Of a stretch of 64,000 bases of DNA, positions 1 to 10,565 are shown one piece after another. The notes beneath the pieces were generated by a model, which saw only the letters and a list, made by a program, of their open reading frames with translations, did not search any database and was not told the DNA's origin. This DNA is from Mytilisepta virgata (taxonomy: Eukaryota; Mollusca; Bivalvia; Mytilida; Mytilidae): the NCBI GenBank assembly GCA_028015205.1, contig CM051514.1, positions 44,656,150 through 44,720,149 on the forward strand, written 5' to 3'. The stretch's first letter is position 1. Each line of letters starts with the position of its first letter. A program made the translations under genes and the position numbers.

Positions 1-2039
1 TAAACAACATACAGAACAGAAAAAACTTAAAATATATATTGACAACATGAACCCGGCGAAAAATGATGAACTTAGGTTGTTCGGAAGTGTAAGCAGTTCC
101 TGACACTGTCCATACAAAAGGTGCGATTGGTAATGTTCGTCTAGTATCAGTGTGAGTTTGTGAAGTTAACTATTTGGCCATTACAGAGTAAAGCATATAT
201 ATATTTTTTTCTTGTTTATTTATGTAAAAAAGGTGTTTGGGAAATCGTGCATAGATGCACTGGTGAAAGTTTTCAGTTACATGCAAGTTCAACGATGTTG
301 ATGACTTTGCTAATATATAATTCTCTAATGATTCTAAATATGCATGTTTTGTCAATTTATTCCTTTCAGTGTTCTTTAATGTTCGTAATGCTGAAAGCAA
401 GTAGATTCAAATGTTGCTGAAACTGTAATTAAAACGAACAGCTATGTCATTGTCCGTGAAATTTTACATGTAAAACGACCCTTCTATTATCTATTCTAAA
501 GCAAAGGCTGTTATAAAATATCTACTTACCTCTGAAAATGCTTTTGCCTATACTCGTGTGATTTTAAACATGTAGAAAATCGCATGAAGAATGAAAACTA
601 AAAATTCATTATAAACTTTATACTTACCTTTGAAAATTTCTTTGTCTGTACTCGTAAGTGTGCGTTGAAAACCGTTTGAAACCCAAATGAAGAGTGCATC
701 GTTTAAATACTAGCTGTAGATCTTTAAATGTTATTTTCCAATTGTACATGTAGTTACAATCTTTTTCGTCGTAAAAATATATCTAAATGGTATATATAAT
801 TACAACAAATCATTAATTTTCTATATTTGTTTCAGCTTTAATACTTACATGTACGCAGGGCAAATGTCAACAATATATTAAGTCAGAACAATTATGACAA
901 ATTATTCTAATTTTGAAATCCCGTCAAGAATATAATTGTTGTCTACTTGATATAATGTGAGTTTGGAGTTTCTCTAATTCTGTGCGCCATTATACATTTT
1001 TACATCTCTTGACTCATTTGATATCGCCACACGTTGGATAATAAATGCTCGTGAAATTTCCCGCCAAAAAACTTTCGGAAGACCTCTCGGAGTTTTACAT
1101 TGTCATTAGAGAAAAAAATGTTAAAACTCTTGACGCGTTAATTATGAAATTTGTCCACTCTCGATAACTATTTTTTTTTAAGTTTTTAAACTGTTCGGAC
1201 AAGCCTTGCAGTTAAAAAATGAAAATTTAATGGTCTCGAGTTGATAAAGTTCTTAATCAACTGGTCGTCATTGTAGAATCTATATATATTAACTCGAATT
1301 TGGGAAGGAATTGTTCTTCTAGAATGGGAAATTTAGAAGAAATTTGAAATAAAGACAAATTTCAAATTTAAAAAACGGAATTAAATGGAAGCAGTCTGAT
1401 ATCATTTTTATTAGCGGAAATTGGTGTAACAAGTATAGATAAATTTTGGACACAAGGAGAAAAATTAAATCTGACCATATCATCATATCATTTTAGGCAT
1501 CGGACTATTTTGTCGGTAAAAAATATTCCCATCGTGAAAATAAATTTTAAACCGAGAACCATGGTAAGTATGTTTCTTCACTCAGAAGCCTAAGATAAAA
1601 AAAAACAGATTAAAAAAAAAAAAAAATAATAATAATAATAAACCGTTTTCAAAAGCAAAAGTTGAACTCGAGGTGGTAGTTTTACAAGGTTTAGAAAAAT
1701 TAAGTTCAAAGCAAGATGGATAAAAGTTTATGCACTAACTCTGCGGCATGTACAAAAAAGTTTCTAGAAACAGTGGCGGATCCAGATCGGGAGGGAGTAT
1801 CGAATGTCGGATTTTGGATTTCAAACTTTGGATATTGAATCTCTCGTATCTCCAATTTCGAATCTGTATGATCCTTTTGGGCTTTCATAGTCACCCCACC
1901 TGTGACTAGTTAGTTTTAGAGAATAAAGTAGATGACTTGATAGACTCTTTTTTTATTTCATTTAGAGTGTTAACATATTCTAAAAGGGACTTGATTTTAT
2001 CATTGTCCTCAGATTTTATGAACCCGATAAACTTGGATG
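1..2039. other. Gene-free AT-rich flank of the LTR element
   Basis: I see no supportable gene. The short open frames here are AT-rich, lack domain-like sequence and do not pair into exons. The only structure I can name is a short TTCGAA-rich repeat (1795-1890), listed separately, and poly(A)/(AAT) runs near 1600-1640. Confidence 0.6.
1795..1890. repeat. TTCGAAT-type degenerate simple repeat, short copy
   Basis: Degenerate repetition of TTCGAAT/TTTGGAT words, ending in a motif (roughly GATCCTTTTGGGCTTT) that also ends the larger copy at 20.8-21.1 kb (GATTCTTCTGGGCTTTT). The minus strand is free of stops because of composition; the predicted Ile/Phe/Asn/Arg-rich peptide is not a gene. Confidence 0.6.
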
Positions 2040-2692
2040 TGTAGGCTTATGGGTCGTTGATCGTATAGTGGTAGATTACTGCTCACTGGTTACTGGCTGC
2101 TGGCTACTGGCTACTTGCGTTGTGAATCAAACAAAGCTAGTGTGGTTCCAATATTTTAATAGTGGTTAAGACATGAAGTGAACTGAAGTAAAAACCGAAC
2201 TGAGCGGACTACAATGTCGCTCGTATTTATAATCTAGCCCCAAAAACCAGTTAGAACAAGATTAAATACTGCGTAGAATAATAAAATAATACGTAGAAAA
2301 TATTAAACGAATATAGAAAATTAGTCCTTCAAACGTCAATCACAGCATCCCAAAATGGTACTATTACTAATAGGCACCTGACGTGTGAAACATACCTAGT
2401 CCAAATACAGTTCCAATACATCTCTATCGAAATATCATGTTAGTACATATCTATTTCCTAAATGTCAATTTTAACAAGTTTTACAATTTGTTCCATGTTT
2501 GGTACATAGATGTTTTCTAAAGGTCAATTTTAACAAGTTTTACAATTTAATCATTGCAACTGTACTAAACTGGTATTAGCCTGTCTAAATACAACTTATT
2601 ATACAATCATATTTTAATTTTAAAATTATTACCTTCCCAAATTAATTGAAATATATTTTATATACTTTGGTCACCCAGGCCATCCCGTTACA
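2040..2692 (-). repeat. 3' LTR (left copy)
   Basis: 653 bp, TG...CA on the plus strand. It matches 10566-11218 except for three substitutions noticed (near 2228, 2395 and 2475). It contains the 25-bp stretch 2085-2109 that reappears inside the protease region at 8722-8746. A TATAAATA box lies on the minus strand at 2224-2231. Confidence 0.95.
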
Positions 2693-2710
2693 ATCGTCCC
2701 TTTCCGAAAG
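2693..2710 (-). other. Candidate polypurine tract
   Basis: Directly before the 3' LTR in element orientation, the minus strand reads CTTTCGGAAAGGGACGAT, purine-rich as expected for plus-strand priming. It is short and interrupted, so the call is tentative. Confidence 0.4.
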
Positions 2711-2977
2711 AAATAAATTACCCAATTCTTTCTTTATCAACATATGGGTGACCAGGATTACTAATCGTTATTATTATATACATATTCAATATACATGCAA
2801 CATGCACAATTATTATATTGTCTTTTCACAGTTCATTGCACAATTTTTCCATCAGAAATAAAAATGTCCAAGCAAAATGTTCATATTATTTACAATACTC
2901 GGTGACTAGGAAGGAATATCAGTCGTAATCTTGATAACCAGGATAGTATTTTTCAGTTCATGATTGTTCGTTTGTGG

Positions 2978-3136
2978 CTGCCCGCTGCCCCTGTCATAGG
3001 TTGTCCTCCTTATGGAAGAGCTTACCCGTCATTGGAACAGATCGGCGCTAGCCCTATGACTGCCCGCTGCCCCTGTCATAGGTTGTCCTCCTTATGGAAG
3101 AGCTTACCCGTCATTGGAACAGACTGGCGCTAGTCA
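2978..3136. repeat. 82-bp tandem duplication in the LTR element 3' region
   Basis: Two adjacent copies start CTGCCCGCTGCCCC at 2978 and 3060. They are nearly identical until the last ~15 bases (ATCGGCGCTAGCC versus ACTGGCGCTAGTC). The duplication lies in the non-coding stretch between the env-like ORF and the 3' LTR. Confidence 0.85.
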
Positions 3137-3538
3137 TAGTCGTAAATGTTTTCTTTAAACAGTTCTTCCTTCTCCTGACCAGGAATTACACAGTTCTTTC
3201 TTCCTACGGCCAGGATTTAGACTGTCCATATAATATCCATGTGACTAGCATAAGGATTGATGATCAGGATATAATACGTAAATGTCCTTTCAATAATGTT
3301 CATTACTAGTGACCGAGATACTTAAAAGTTCTTGTAAAATCTAGATTGTCTTTTCACTGAGTAGTTTTTAGTTCTTCTCGTATACTGGGATAAATAGATT
3401 GTTGTGGTTTTGCTTGTGGTTTCCTTATTGGATAGTTTGTTACTCTCTTCACTGAATGACCAGAATTTGATCCTTTCGATGGTGAGACTGTCTGCACTTC
3501 AGTCTTCGTGTAATCATCACGTTCGGCAATGTCTGCCG

Positions 3539-4579
3539 TCACCATCGGATATTATCTTCTGGAACGGGGATCGGCGATGTTATGGAAGTATCATCTTGAC
3601 CATATTTCTTGTCGCCAGGATTCATGGGATCGTTACCTTGACCATACTCCTTGTAGCTGCTTGGATCGGATATCGGCCGTTGTTTTTCGTCAGGCGATTG
3701 GCGTGTCCAAGATGATTGGGTAGAGGTTACCATGTCGGTCAGGTTATTCAATATCGTCATATTCTCCATTGGTACCAGTTCATACTTTTCTAGTAAGTAC
3801 CGTCGGGAAAGATTTACATTAGGCCTATACGTCGTTGTACCATTACCATCTTGTAATCGTGACCAGTACTTTGTACCATTACCATATCTTGTTGTACCAT
3901 TACCATCTTGTAATCGTGACCAGTACTTTGTACCATTACCATATCTTGTCGTTGTACCAGAGTGACCAGGGCTACTGCTGAAGGTGACCGAAGATTCTTC
4001 ACCATCTTGTAGTCGTGGTGCACTGGGTTGTGGCCTTGACAACTGTTGACTCACCTCCTCATTTCCCTTTTTGACTGACCTTAACCTTAACCTGATGTAA
4101 TTTAGAAGCCTGCGCCTAAATTTCACAAAGATAATAATTATTAAAATAATTGTTAATGTTTCTATTATACATATCCAATATCGAGAACTTGCAGGCATGG
4201 GTTCTTCGTTTAAATTCCTGTTGTCTATTTCTTCTTTTAGTTTATTTATAGGGATCTCTTTTATTTCTTTAAGTTTCGGGGGAATTTTAAAATCATTGAA
4301 ATTTGTTATGGTTGTGTCAAATGTCTTCCAAAGGTTCATTATGCCAAATGAGTATCTTCTCAAGAATTGTCTGAATACGTCCGTCACATTGAATTTACTT
4401 TCTTTATGATAATAGGGTAATAATGTCATATATGCATTATAAGCGGAACAAGTTGAGTTAAGTCTGATGATATCTAAGGGAAATTTGGTGGTCCGTAATT
4501 CAAATGTCGATTTTGATTTACAGGAGATACTAAAAGCCAAAGTTTTCTCGGCAATGACTAACCAATGTCCGTCGGTCAA
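3539..4579 (-). CDS. Env-like membrane protein fragment of the LTR element
   Basis: Open frame of 346 codons downstream of integrase, the position of env in env-bearing Gypsy elements. It has N-glycosylation sequons (NST, NVT) in the first 70 residues. A single strong membrane segment lies at about residues 134-154 (isoleucine-rich), followed by a basic stop-transfer stretch (KFRRRLLNY). About 190 further residues would face the cytoplasm, with a 19-residue tandem repeat. No ATG starts the frame: it opens shortly after a TGA, and the first usable codon is TTG. An N-terminal part is therefore missing, spliced in from elsewhere, or lost. I see no signal peptide or fusion peptide. Function as envelope is inferred from position and topology only. 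Confidence 0.6.
   Translation of the reverse strand: MTDGHWLVIAEKTLAFSISCKSKSTFELRTTKFPLDIIRLNSTCSAYNAYMTLLPYYHKESKFNVTDVFRQFLRRYSFGIMNLWKTFDTTITNFNDFKIPPKLKEIKEIPINKLKEEIDNRNLNEEPMPASSRYWICIIETLTIILIIIIFVKFRRRLLNYIRLRLRSVKKGNEEVSQQLSRPQPSAPRLQDGEESSVTFSSSPGHSGTTTRYGNGTKYWSRLQDGNGTTRYGNGTKYWSRLQDGNGTTTYRPNVNLSRRYLLEKYELVPMENMTILNNLTDMVTSTQSSWTRQSPDEKQRPISDPSSYKEYGQGNDPMNPGDKKYGQDDTSITSPIPVPEDNIRW
3834..3947 (-). repeat. 57-bp tandem repeat in the env-like tail
   Basis: Two identical 57-bp units start at 3834 and 3891, with a third partial start at 3951. Fifty-seven is a multiple of three, so the reading frame is kept and the tail gains a 19-residue repeat containing TKYWSRLQDGNGTT. Confidence 0.9.
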
Positions 4580-4998
4580 GTACTGTGCCCGAGGTCTTGT
4601 AGGAAATCATTATTTTACAATATTTCTTAATTCCAATTACCCTTTCCATAAATAGCTGCATCAGACACGTGGTAGATGTTATTATTGGGTAGACAGGACT
4701 TTTAAAGGTGCAAAAGCTTTAAACTAAACTGCTTTAAATGGACACTAAGAGCATCTTTAATTGCACAGGGGAAATAACGGAAGGGGAAAGGTGTCCCAAA
4801 GACAACAAGTGTATGTTTCCACATGATCACCAAGCTGGTTTAGAGCATTGCTTGAATCGCAGCAAGGAGATTTTTCGTTAATTTCTTATGGTCAACGGGA
4901 GAATGTTCCGTTTCCTCCTTGGAAGCCTTATTTTTCATTGGGCTTATCACCTCATCTTTATCAGTGCCTACGTCGACACATATTTCTGCGCGCGCGTC

Positions 4999-6492
4999 TT
5001 AACAAACCTCGGTTGATGAGCCAACCCTTACTTGATCGGTTACTTGATCAATTACCTTAAGTTCCTCAACATCTTGTTGATAGTTTTCTTGTTTAGCTCT
5101 TAACCTCTTCTGAAGTTCCGCTAAGGGAATATCATCTTCATCTGAAGAGTCCTCTATTTCCATTTGACGATGTCGAATAACTTTGTTGAGAGCTGTTTTC
5201 TCTTCCTGGTCCGAAGAATCATCTGATTCTTCCGGTGGTACTACATACGTACTTTTTCTAAGAAGTCGACCAGTTTCGTCTTTTGGTATCTCCCATCCTT
5301 CTACATTTGCTGGCCTGATGTGTCGGGCATGAGTTTTACTTACCTTTCCGTTCATTTGATTACGGATGACGAAATTAAGAGGTCCTGTTCTTTCTATAAT
5401 TCGATAGAAAGGAGACCACCTATTGTCGAGCTTGTTGGTTTGTCTGTGATTCTTAAGATACACAGCATCTCCTACCTGATAGTCTTCAATTTTGCATTTC
5501 CGATCTGCATATGTTTTCTGCTTTCTTTTTGCTTCTTTCAGATGTCTATGGACTGCTACAAACGACTTATGTTGTTCTTGGAGAGCTACTTGATGTTGGT
5601 CTTCTCCCATATATCGTCGTCTTGGTTTAAGTATGTTATCCAATGGTAATACAACATCACGGTTGTATAACAGATAAAATGGTGAAAATTTGGTGGATTC
5701 GTTTACGTGAAATCGTATTGCTGCCAATGTTTGATTTAAATACAGATCCCATGTTTGTACATCTTCTTGAATTTTCTTTGCTATGACGTCATGCAGCGTC
5801 CTGTGAAAGCGCTCGACTTTTCCATTTCCTTGTGGGCTATAGTACGATGTTGTGACGTGGTGAATGTTCATGGCTTCTAGCGTTTCTCTTACCTTTTTGT
5901 TTATATTTTCTGTCCCATTGTCCGTGACTATCTCCAAGGCGCATCCAAATCTTGGAAATATTTCTTCAACTAATAAATGAGCTACATTATCTGCTGATTT
6001 GTCAGGTACAGCAAAGGCTTCAGGCCACCCTGAGTACCAGTCTACGAAGGAGATAATGTACTTATTTCCTGATAGTGTTGTTGGATACGGTCCTGAGAGA
6101 TCGATTCCAATATTTGCGAACGGGTAAGGTGGTGTTTTCATTTCCTGTACAGGTGGTTTGGCATTGGCTGCATTTCTCATCTGACATGTCACACATTTTT
6201 CAATATGAGTGTTGATTTTCTTGTACATCCCTGGGAAGAAGTACTTGCGTCTTATAGAGTCATACGTCTTATCTGCTGCCATGTGTCCAAGATCATCATG
6301 AAACTGCTTAAGAACTAGTTGTTCAAGTTCCTGTGGTATGCAAAGCCTCAGTGTCGGATCTTCCGAATCTGGGTGTGAAAGGTAATACAACAGTCCATCT
6401 TCTTTTGAGTCAAAGTAATGGGTCTGTTCAGTCTTGTTTGCTGTACCTTTCTTAAGTCGTTGTCGTATTTTTGTTATTTCTTCGTCCCTTTC
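4999..6492 (-). pseudogene. pol: Integrase domain of the LTR element pol
   Basis: Contains an N-terminal HHCC zinc-binding region (HDDLGH, then CVTC about 30 residues later) and a catalytic DDE core (GIDLSGPYP, then IVTDNGTEN, then GKVERFHRTL). Next comes a GPY/F-like module (RWSPFYRIIERTGPLNFVIR) and an acidic Ser/Asp/Glu-rich tail. The core and both zinc pairs look intact. The frame is continuous with the RT/RNase H frame upstream except for one TAG at 6493-6495, which separates them. The first open codon after that TAG is GAA, and the first usable start is a TTG at 6390, so it would be expressed only by readthrough. The role is insertion of element cDNA into host DNA. Confidence 0.92.
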
Positions 6493-7872
6493 CTATTCCT
6501 TTCTAATATCAAACTTACCTTTTAAATTTATGTCCGGTTTTACCGGGTCATCTGGAGGGTCTATTTCGCAATTCGTCATACCTTGAAGCTTCGCTCTATT
6601 CGAGTTGACGTAACTTACTTGCAATGTCCTAACATCCAAGTCTGGTTCTTCTGTCTCGCTATGTTCTTCCGTATCTTGGGAGCCATCGTCTGGAATTCTT
6701 GATAATAAGTCTACACAATGATTTTCCTTACCTTTAATGTACTCTATCTTGCAGTTGTAACCCGCAATGCTGAGAGCCCATTGTTGAATTCGTTTGTTCT
6801 TCATAGGAGAATCCAACAGATATTTAAGTGGTTTATGGTCGCTTCTTATGACAAACTGTGCATTGTGAAGATAATGATCCAATTTCTGCAATGCATAATA
6901 GATAGCGAATCCTTCCTTCTCTATAGTTGACCATTTTGTCTGGGATTGACTTATCTTGTGCGACAGGAAGTAGATTGGTTTTTCTTCACCTTCATCTGTT
7001 TCTTGAGTCAAACATGCACCCACACAGCTGTTGCTTGCATCTGTATATAGGACATATGGTTTGTTGGTATCAGGATAAGCTAACAAAGGAACTACTGTCA
7101 GGCTTTCTTTCAGGTAATCAAAGGCTTTTTGGCATCTAGAAGTCCACTTGAACCTTGCATACTTCTTGGTGAGATCTATGAGTGGTTCTGCTATCTTTGA
7201 GAAGTTTGGTATGAATCGTCTGTAATAGGAACACATTCCTATAAAGCCCCTTATTTCTCTTACCGTCTTGAGTTCGGGTAACTTCCTCATGACTTCAACT
7301 TTCTTCAGATCTGGTTTGATTCCATCCTTGCTAATAACGAACCCTAGGTAACCTGTCTCCTCTTGGAAGAAGGCACATTTCTTCAACTTGAGTTTGAGTC
7401 CATGTTGTCTTAGTCTGTTAAAGACGGTCTGTATGTGCTTAAGATGTTCTTCTTGATTCTTCGAGAAAATAAGTATGTCGTCAAGATATGCCATTGCAAA
7501 GTCTTCGCATCCCTGTAAGACAATGTTCATCAGTTCCTGGAATACTGCTGGTGCTCCACTTAACCCAAAAGGCATAACATTAAATTGAAACAAACCTTTG
7601 TGACATGTGAAGGCGGTCTTTTCTTTGCTGTCATTTTCAAGAAGGACTTGCCAATATCCACTTTTTAAGTCTAAGGTCGTGAAGTAAGATGATCCTCCAA
7701 GTAAGGCTAAGATGTCATCTATTAAAGGCAGAGGAAAAGATGTTGGAGAAACTAATTTGTTCAAGGATCTAAAGTCTACGCAAATCCTATCTGTCTGATC
7801 CTTCTTCTTAACAACCACTAACGGAAAGCTCCAAGGTGACTGTGACCTTTCTATGATCTTTGCATCTAACAT
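6493..7872 (-). pseudogene. pol: Reverse transcriptase and RNase H of the LTR element pol
   Basis: RT motifs in order: VDFRSLNKL, FTTLDLKSGYWQV, MPFGLSGAPAVFQ and the catalytic YLDD (about residues 129-132 of this frame). RNase H follows (YTDAS, then STIEKEGFAIYY, then IRSDHKPLKYL) with its acidic residues present. The start given is simply the first ATG of the frame; the real RT begins further upstream in the other frame (7808-8362). One extra A in an A-run near 7895-7901 separates the two frames. The frame ends at TAG 6493-6495, with integrase continuing in the same frame. Enzymatic core looks intact; expression as a single polyprotein is broken. Confidence 0.95.
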
Positions 7873-8460
7873 TTCTTGGACTGCTTTGTCTATAATTTTT
7901 TCTTTTATTCAGTGGCGTTCGGTAAGGTCTGTTCTTGATGGGCTTGTGGTCTCCAGTATCTAACCTCATCTTCACTGTACTTGTGTGACCTAAGTCCGAG
8001 TCTTTCTTAGCGAATAGGTCCTTGTTTTTACTTACTATCTTAACTACATCCTTCTTATGTTTCTTGGGAACTTCAATGTCCTTAAAGTCCTCTCCCGTCT
8101 TTTCCTTACCTTCCTCATTGTCTTGAGTGATGGATGATATTTCTTCAAATTCCAGTCCACGTCCCTTTCCGACTACACAACCTCGCTTCAGTTTGTAGTA
8201 CTTGTTTGTTTGATTAACTATCATCACAGGTAGCCTCGAAGTATTTTGTAACTTACCTATTGAACCTTGTAAGATAAGTCCTGGTTCGTCGAGTAAACAT
8301 CCTGAGTCCAGACTTGAGATTTCTACAAGTCTTGAGTCAGGTATGCGGAAGCCCTTATTCAACTTAACATGACAAACAGTTGCTGTCTGGGGTTTAAGTC
8401 TTACCTCTTTATCTGTCCTTAAGATTGACGAAATATGAATGTCTTCCTCTAATTTAACAT
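7808..8460 (-). pseudogene. pol: Pol segment between protease and RT, frameshifted
   Basis: The open frame 7808-8362 can be followed upstream to about 8460. It carries the protease-RT linker and the first RT residues (HKPIKNRPYRTPLNKR). Its 3' end runs out of frame at the A-run near 7895-7901, and its 5' side is joined to the protease frame only across a one-base shift near 8460. Both breaks are single-base, which fits mutation or assembly error. Confidence 0.8.
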
Positions 8461-8866
8461 CCTATCCTTATCATTCCTAAGTCGAAATATATTCTTACGC
8501 CGTATTCTTTTAACCAATCTCGGCCTAGAATGAAATTTCGATTTAGTCCATCAGTAACGAAAAATTTTTGTGTTAACGGAAGTCCATTCATAGTAAATGA
8601 AATAGTCGTTTGCCCTATAATTGATAATGACTCACCACTCGCGGTCTGTAAAAGCGGCATGACGCGCATAATTTTTGGTTTTTCTGGCAACTTATCAAAC
8701 ATTTTCTTACTAATTACTAACACTGGTTACTGGCTGCTGGCTACTGTGTCTATCAAAGTACGATAGCGCGCTTTTCCTATCTTCATTATACAAGACCCTG
8801 GGTTCCCTGCCAAAGATAAATTTAGTACTTGTGATTTCCAAAATTCTTTCATTTTACCCTGAAAAC
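8454..8866 (-). pseudogene. pol: Aspartic protease region of the LTR element, disrupted
   Basis: Reading leftward, the protease frame opens just after gag (-1 relative to gag). It reaches the active-site region as LIDT and is then interrupted by a 25-bp stretch (8722-8746) identical to part of the element's own LTR. That stretch replaces the glycine of the expected DTG triad with DTV and brings in an in-frame TAA. The frame then resumes (LVISKKMFDKLP) and ends with the conserved second-half motif FILGRDWL. The catalytic Asp-Thr is present, but the triad and frame are broken, so this copy cannot make an active protease. A further one-base shift lies at about 8460. Confidence 0.8.
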
Positions 8867-8908
8867 TTTTTCTCCTCCCTTCACCGGCTTCCTTGTGAAG
8901 AGAGGGTT

Positions 8909-10327
8909 TTAGTTTTCCTGAAATCCCCTAAAAGGTTTATCAGCCCAAGTTGCGGGTCTGAAAATTTTGACTCTGTTCTTTTCCGGAACATTACGGTTTG
9001 GGCAATTTCTTTTTAAGTGACCTATCATATGATAAATCCAACATTCAGCCCCCCTAATCCAGTCAGGCTCCTCAACCCTATTTCGAGTTTGATAATTTCC
9101 TCTTCGTTTTTGGGGTGTTTCCTGTCTTTGACCCTGCTGACCCCTTTTTGGCAAATACCCTTTATTTTTTCTTTTGGGCACCTTTTTTTGTTCGATCTCC
9201 TCCTCCTCATCACTTACTACCATGGGTTCCTCCCTAGAATCCCCAGCTGCAAAGACATTATAAGATTGGAAAAGACATTCTTTTGACCTATGACCCCGTC
9301 TGCCACACCTAAAACAAGTTTCCCCCCTTAAATTTCCTATTTCCATTGGCTCTATCTGACGGTTGTCAGGAAAATTTCCTACTGTTGGCCAAGGAACAGG
9401 TGTTAAGAAACTGTTATTGTTGCCCCCCGTCCATGACGGTGGTTGGAAAGGAGTTTCCCTTACCCTGACAATTTTATTAGTTGGTTCTAGTTCAGTAAAT
9501 GTGTCTGTTCTATCCCTAAAACGCTTTCTTAGATTTTGCTCTTTCATAGCACATTGAATGGCCTTATCAAAAGTTTTTGGTTCCTCCCTCATAATTTTCA
9601 TACGGAGGTAATCGAAATACAGTCCATCACAGAAGGCATCAACCAACTGTTGCTGGATTAACCCTACTACATTTGAATCAGTTTGTACTGATTCAGGATA
9701 AGCATCCTCAGCTATCCTTAACAGCCTTTCAGCGTACATTTGTACACTTTCCTCTGGCTTCTGCTTTGTTTTTCTAAGCATAGCCAAGGCCTGTTGTGGA
9801 TCTGTGATCTCAGCAAACCGTTTTTGTAACAGTATCTTAAGATCTTGCCATTTAGGTGGCTCCCCTGCTGACTGACATTCTGTTATATATCGTTTAACAA
9901 AATCGGCTATTAACCCAGTACAGGTTACATGAACTACATGAGGTATATCTGTGTCACCTAACCTTGCCATTTGTGCATATCTTTCTATATTTCTAACCCA
10001 TTGTTTAAACTGGGTAGGGTCCCCTTCAAATGTCTGGACTACACTAAAAAGAGGTACTGATACTGCAGTTTGCAGTGCTTTTAATTGATCCAAGGCTGTT
10101 TTAGCCCAAAAGTTTGGATTATTTTCATCCAATTTGTCCTTAAGTGACCCAAAAGGGTTGAAACTAGAGTCCGGTTGTCCCCCTCCTATAAATGGAGTAA
10201 ATTTGGCGGGTTCAGTTACTTGTACTTCAATACTACTTGGGTGTGCTTTTTGACTTTCATCTTGTCCTAAATTACAGAAGTTTTCTGTTAATTCTTCAAC
10301 GACATCTGCCATAGTACTTAAAGACAT
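8909..10327 (-). CDS. gag: Gag polyprotein of the LTR element
   Basis: 472 codons starting at an ATG 240 nt downstream of the 5' LTR. A retrotransposon-gag domain covers about residues 95-270 (FEGDPTQFKQWVRNIERYAQ and the PEESVQMYAERLLRIAEDAYP region). A nucleocapsid part follows with one canonical CCHC zinc knuckle (CFRCGRRGHRSKEC, about 338-351). A second knuckle at about 429-442 (CWIYHMIGHLKRNC) has its second cysteine replaced by tyrosine. A basic Lys/Arg-rich linker lies between them. The frame is intact. The protease frame lies -1 to gag and overlaps its end; I see no textbook heptanucleotide slip site, though GGAAAAC precedes the stop. Gag would form the particle and bind element RNA. 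Confidence 0.92.
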   Translation of the reverse strand: MSLSTMADVVEELTENFCNLGQDESQKAHPSSIEVQVTEPAKFTPFIGGGQPDSSFNPFGSLKDKLDENNPNFWAKTALDQLKALQTAVSVPLFSVVQTFEGDPTQFKQWVRNIERYAQMARLGDTDIPHVVHVTCTGLIADFVKRYITECQSAGEPPKWQDLKILLQKRFAEITDPQQALAMLRKTKQKPEESVQMYAERLLRIAEDAYPESVQTDSNVVGLIQQQLVDAFCDGLYFDYLRMKIMREEPKTFDKAIQCAMKEQNLRKRFRDRTDTFTELEPTNKIVRVRETPFQPPSWTGGNNNSFLTPVPWPTVGNFPDNRQIEPMEIGNLRGETCFRCGRRGHRSKECLFQSYNVFAAGDSREEPMVVSDEEEEIEQKKVPKRKNKGYLPKRGQQGQRQETPQKRRGNYQTRNRVEEPDWIRGAECWIYHMIGHLKRNCPNRNVPEKNRVKIFRPATWADKPFRGFQEN

Positions 10328-10537
10328 TTGAGAAATTATTTACTTTTAATTTAATAATTAAGAATTATTAAAAACTGCAATTAAACCTAGCTTTACTTAA
10401 ATAAGCGATTTACGATTAATTTAGGCAAACCATATTTTAAATTTTAACAAGGTCAGTCTACTAAGGTACTTTTTAGAGATAAATACTTAGTTGTCTTACC
10501 TTAAACTTTTCAACTCTGGTACGTTGTCCAGTTAAGT

Positions 10538-10555
10538 CCTGGTCTTGCGGCACCA
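10538..10555 (-). other. Candidate primer-binding site of the LTR element
   Basis: Ten bases inside the 5' LTR, the minus strand reads TGGTGCCGCAAGACCAG. It begins TGG as expected for pairing to a tRNA 3' CCA end. I cannot name the tRNA without a search. Position and TGG start are the only evidence. Confidence 0.45.
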
Positions 10556-10565
10556 ATAAAGCTGT

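Noticed and set aside
3404..3965. Plus-strand ORFs antisense to the env-like region
   Set aside because: The minus strand has gene order, a membrane segment and a frame-preserving repeat; the plus frames are shadows.
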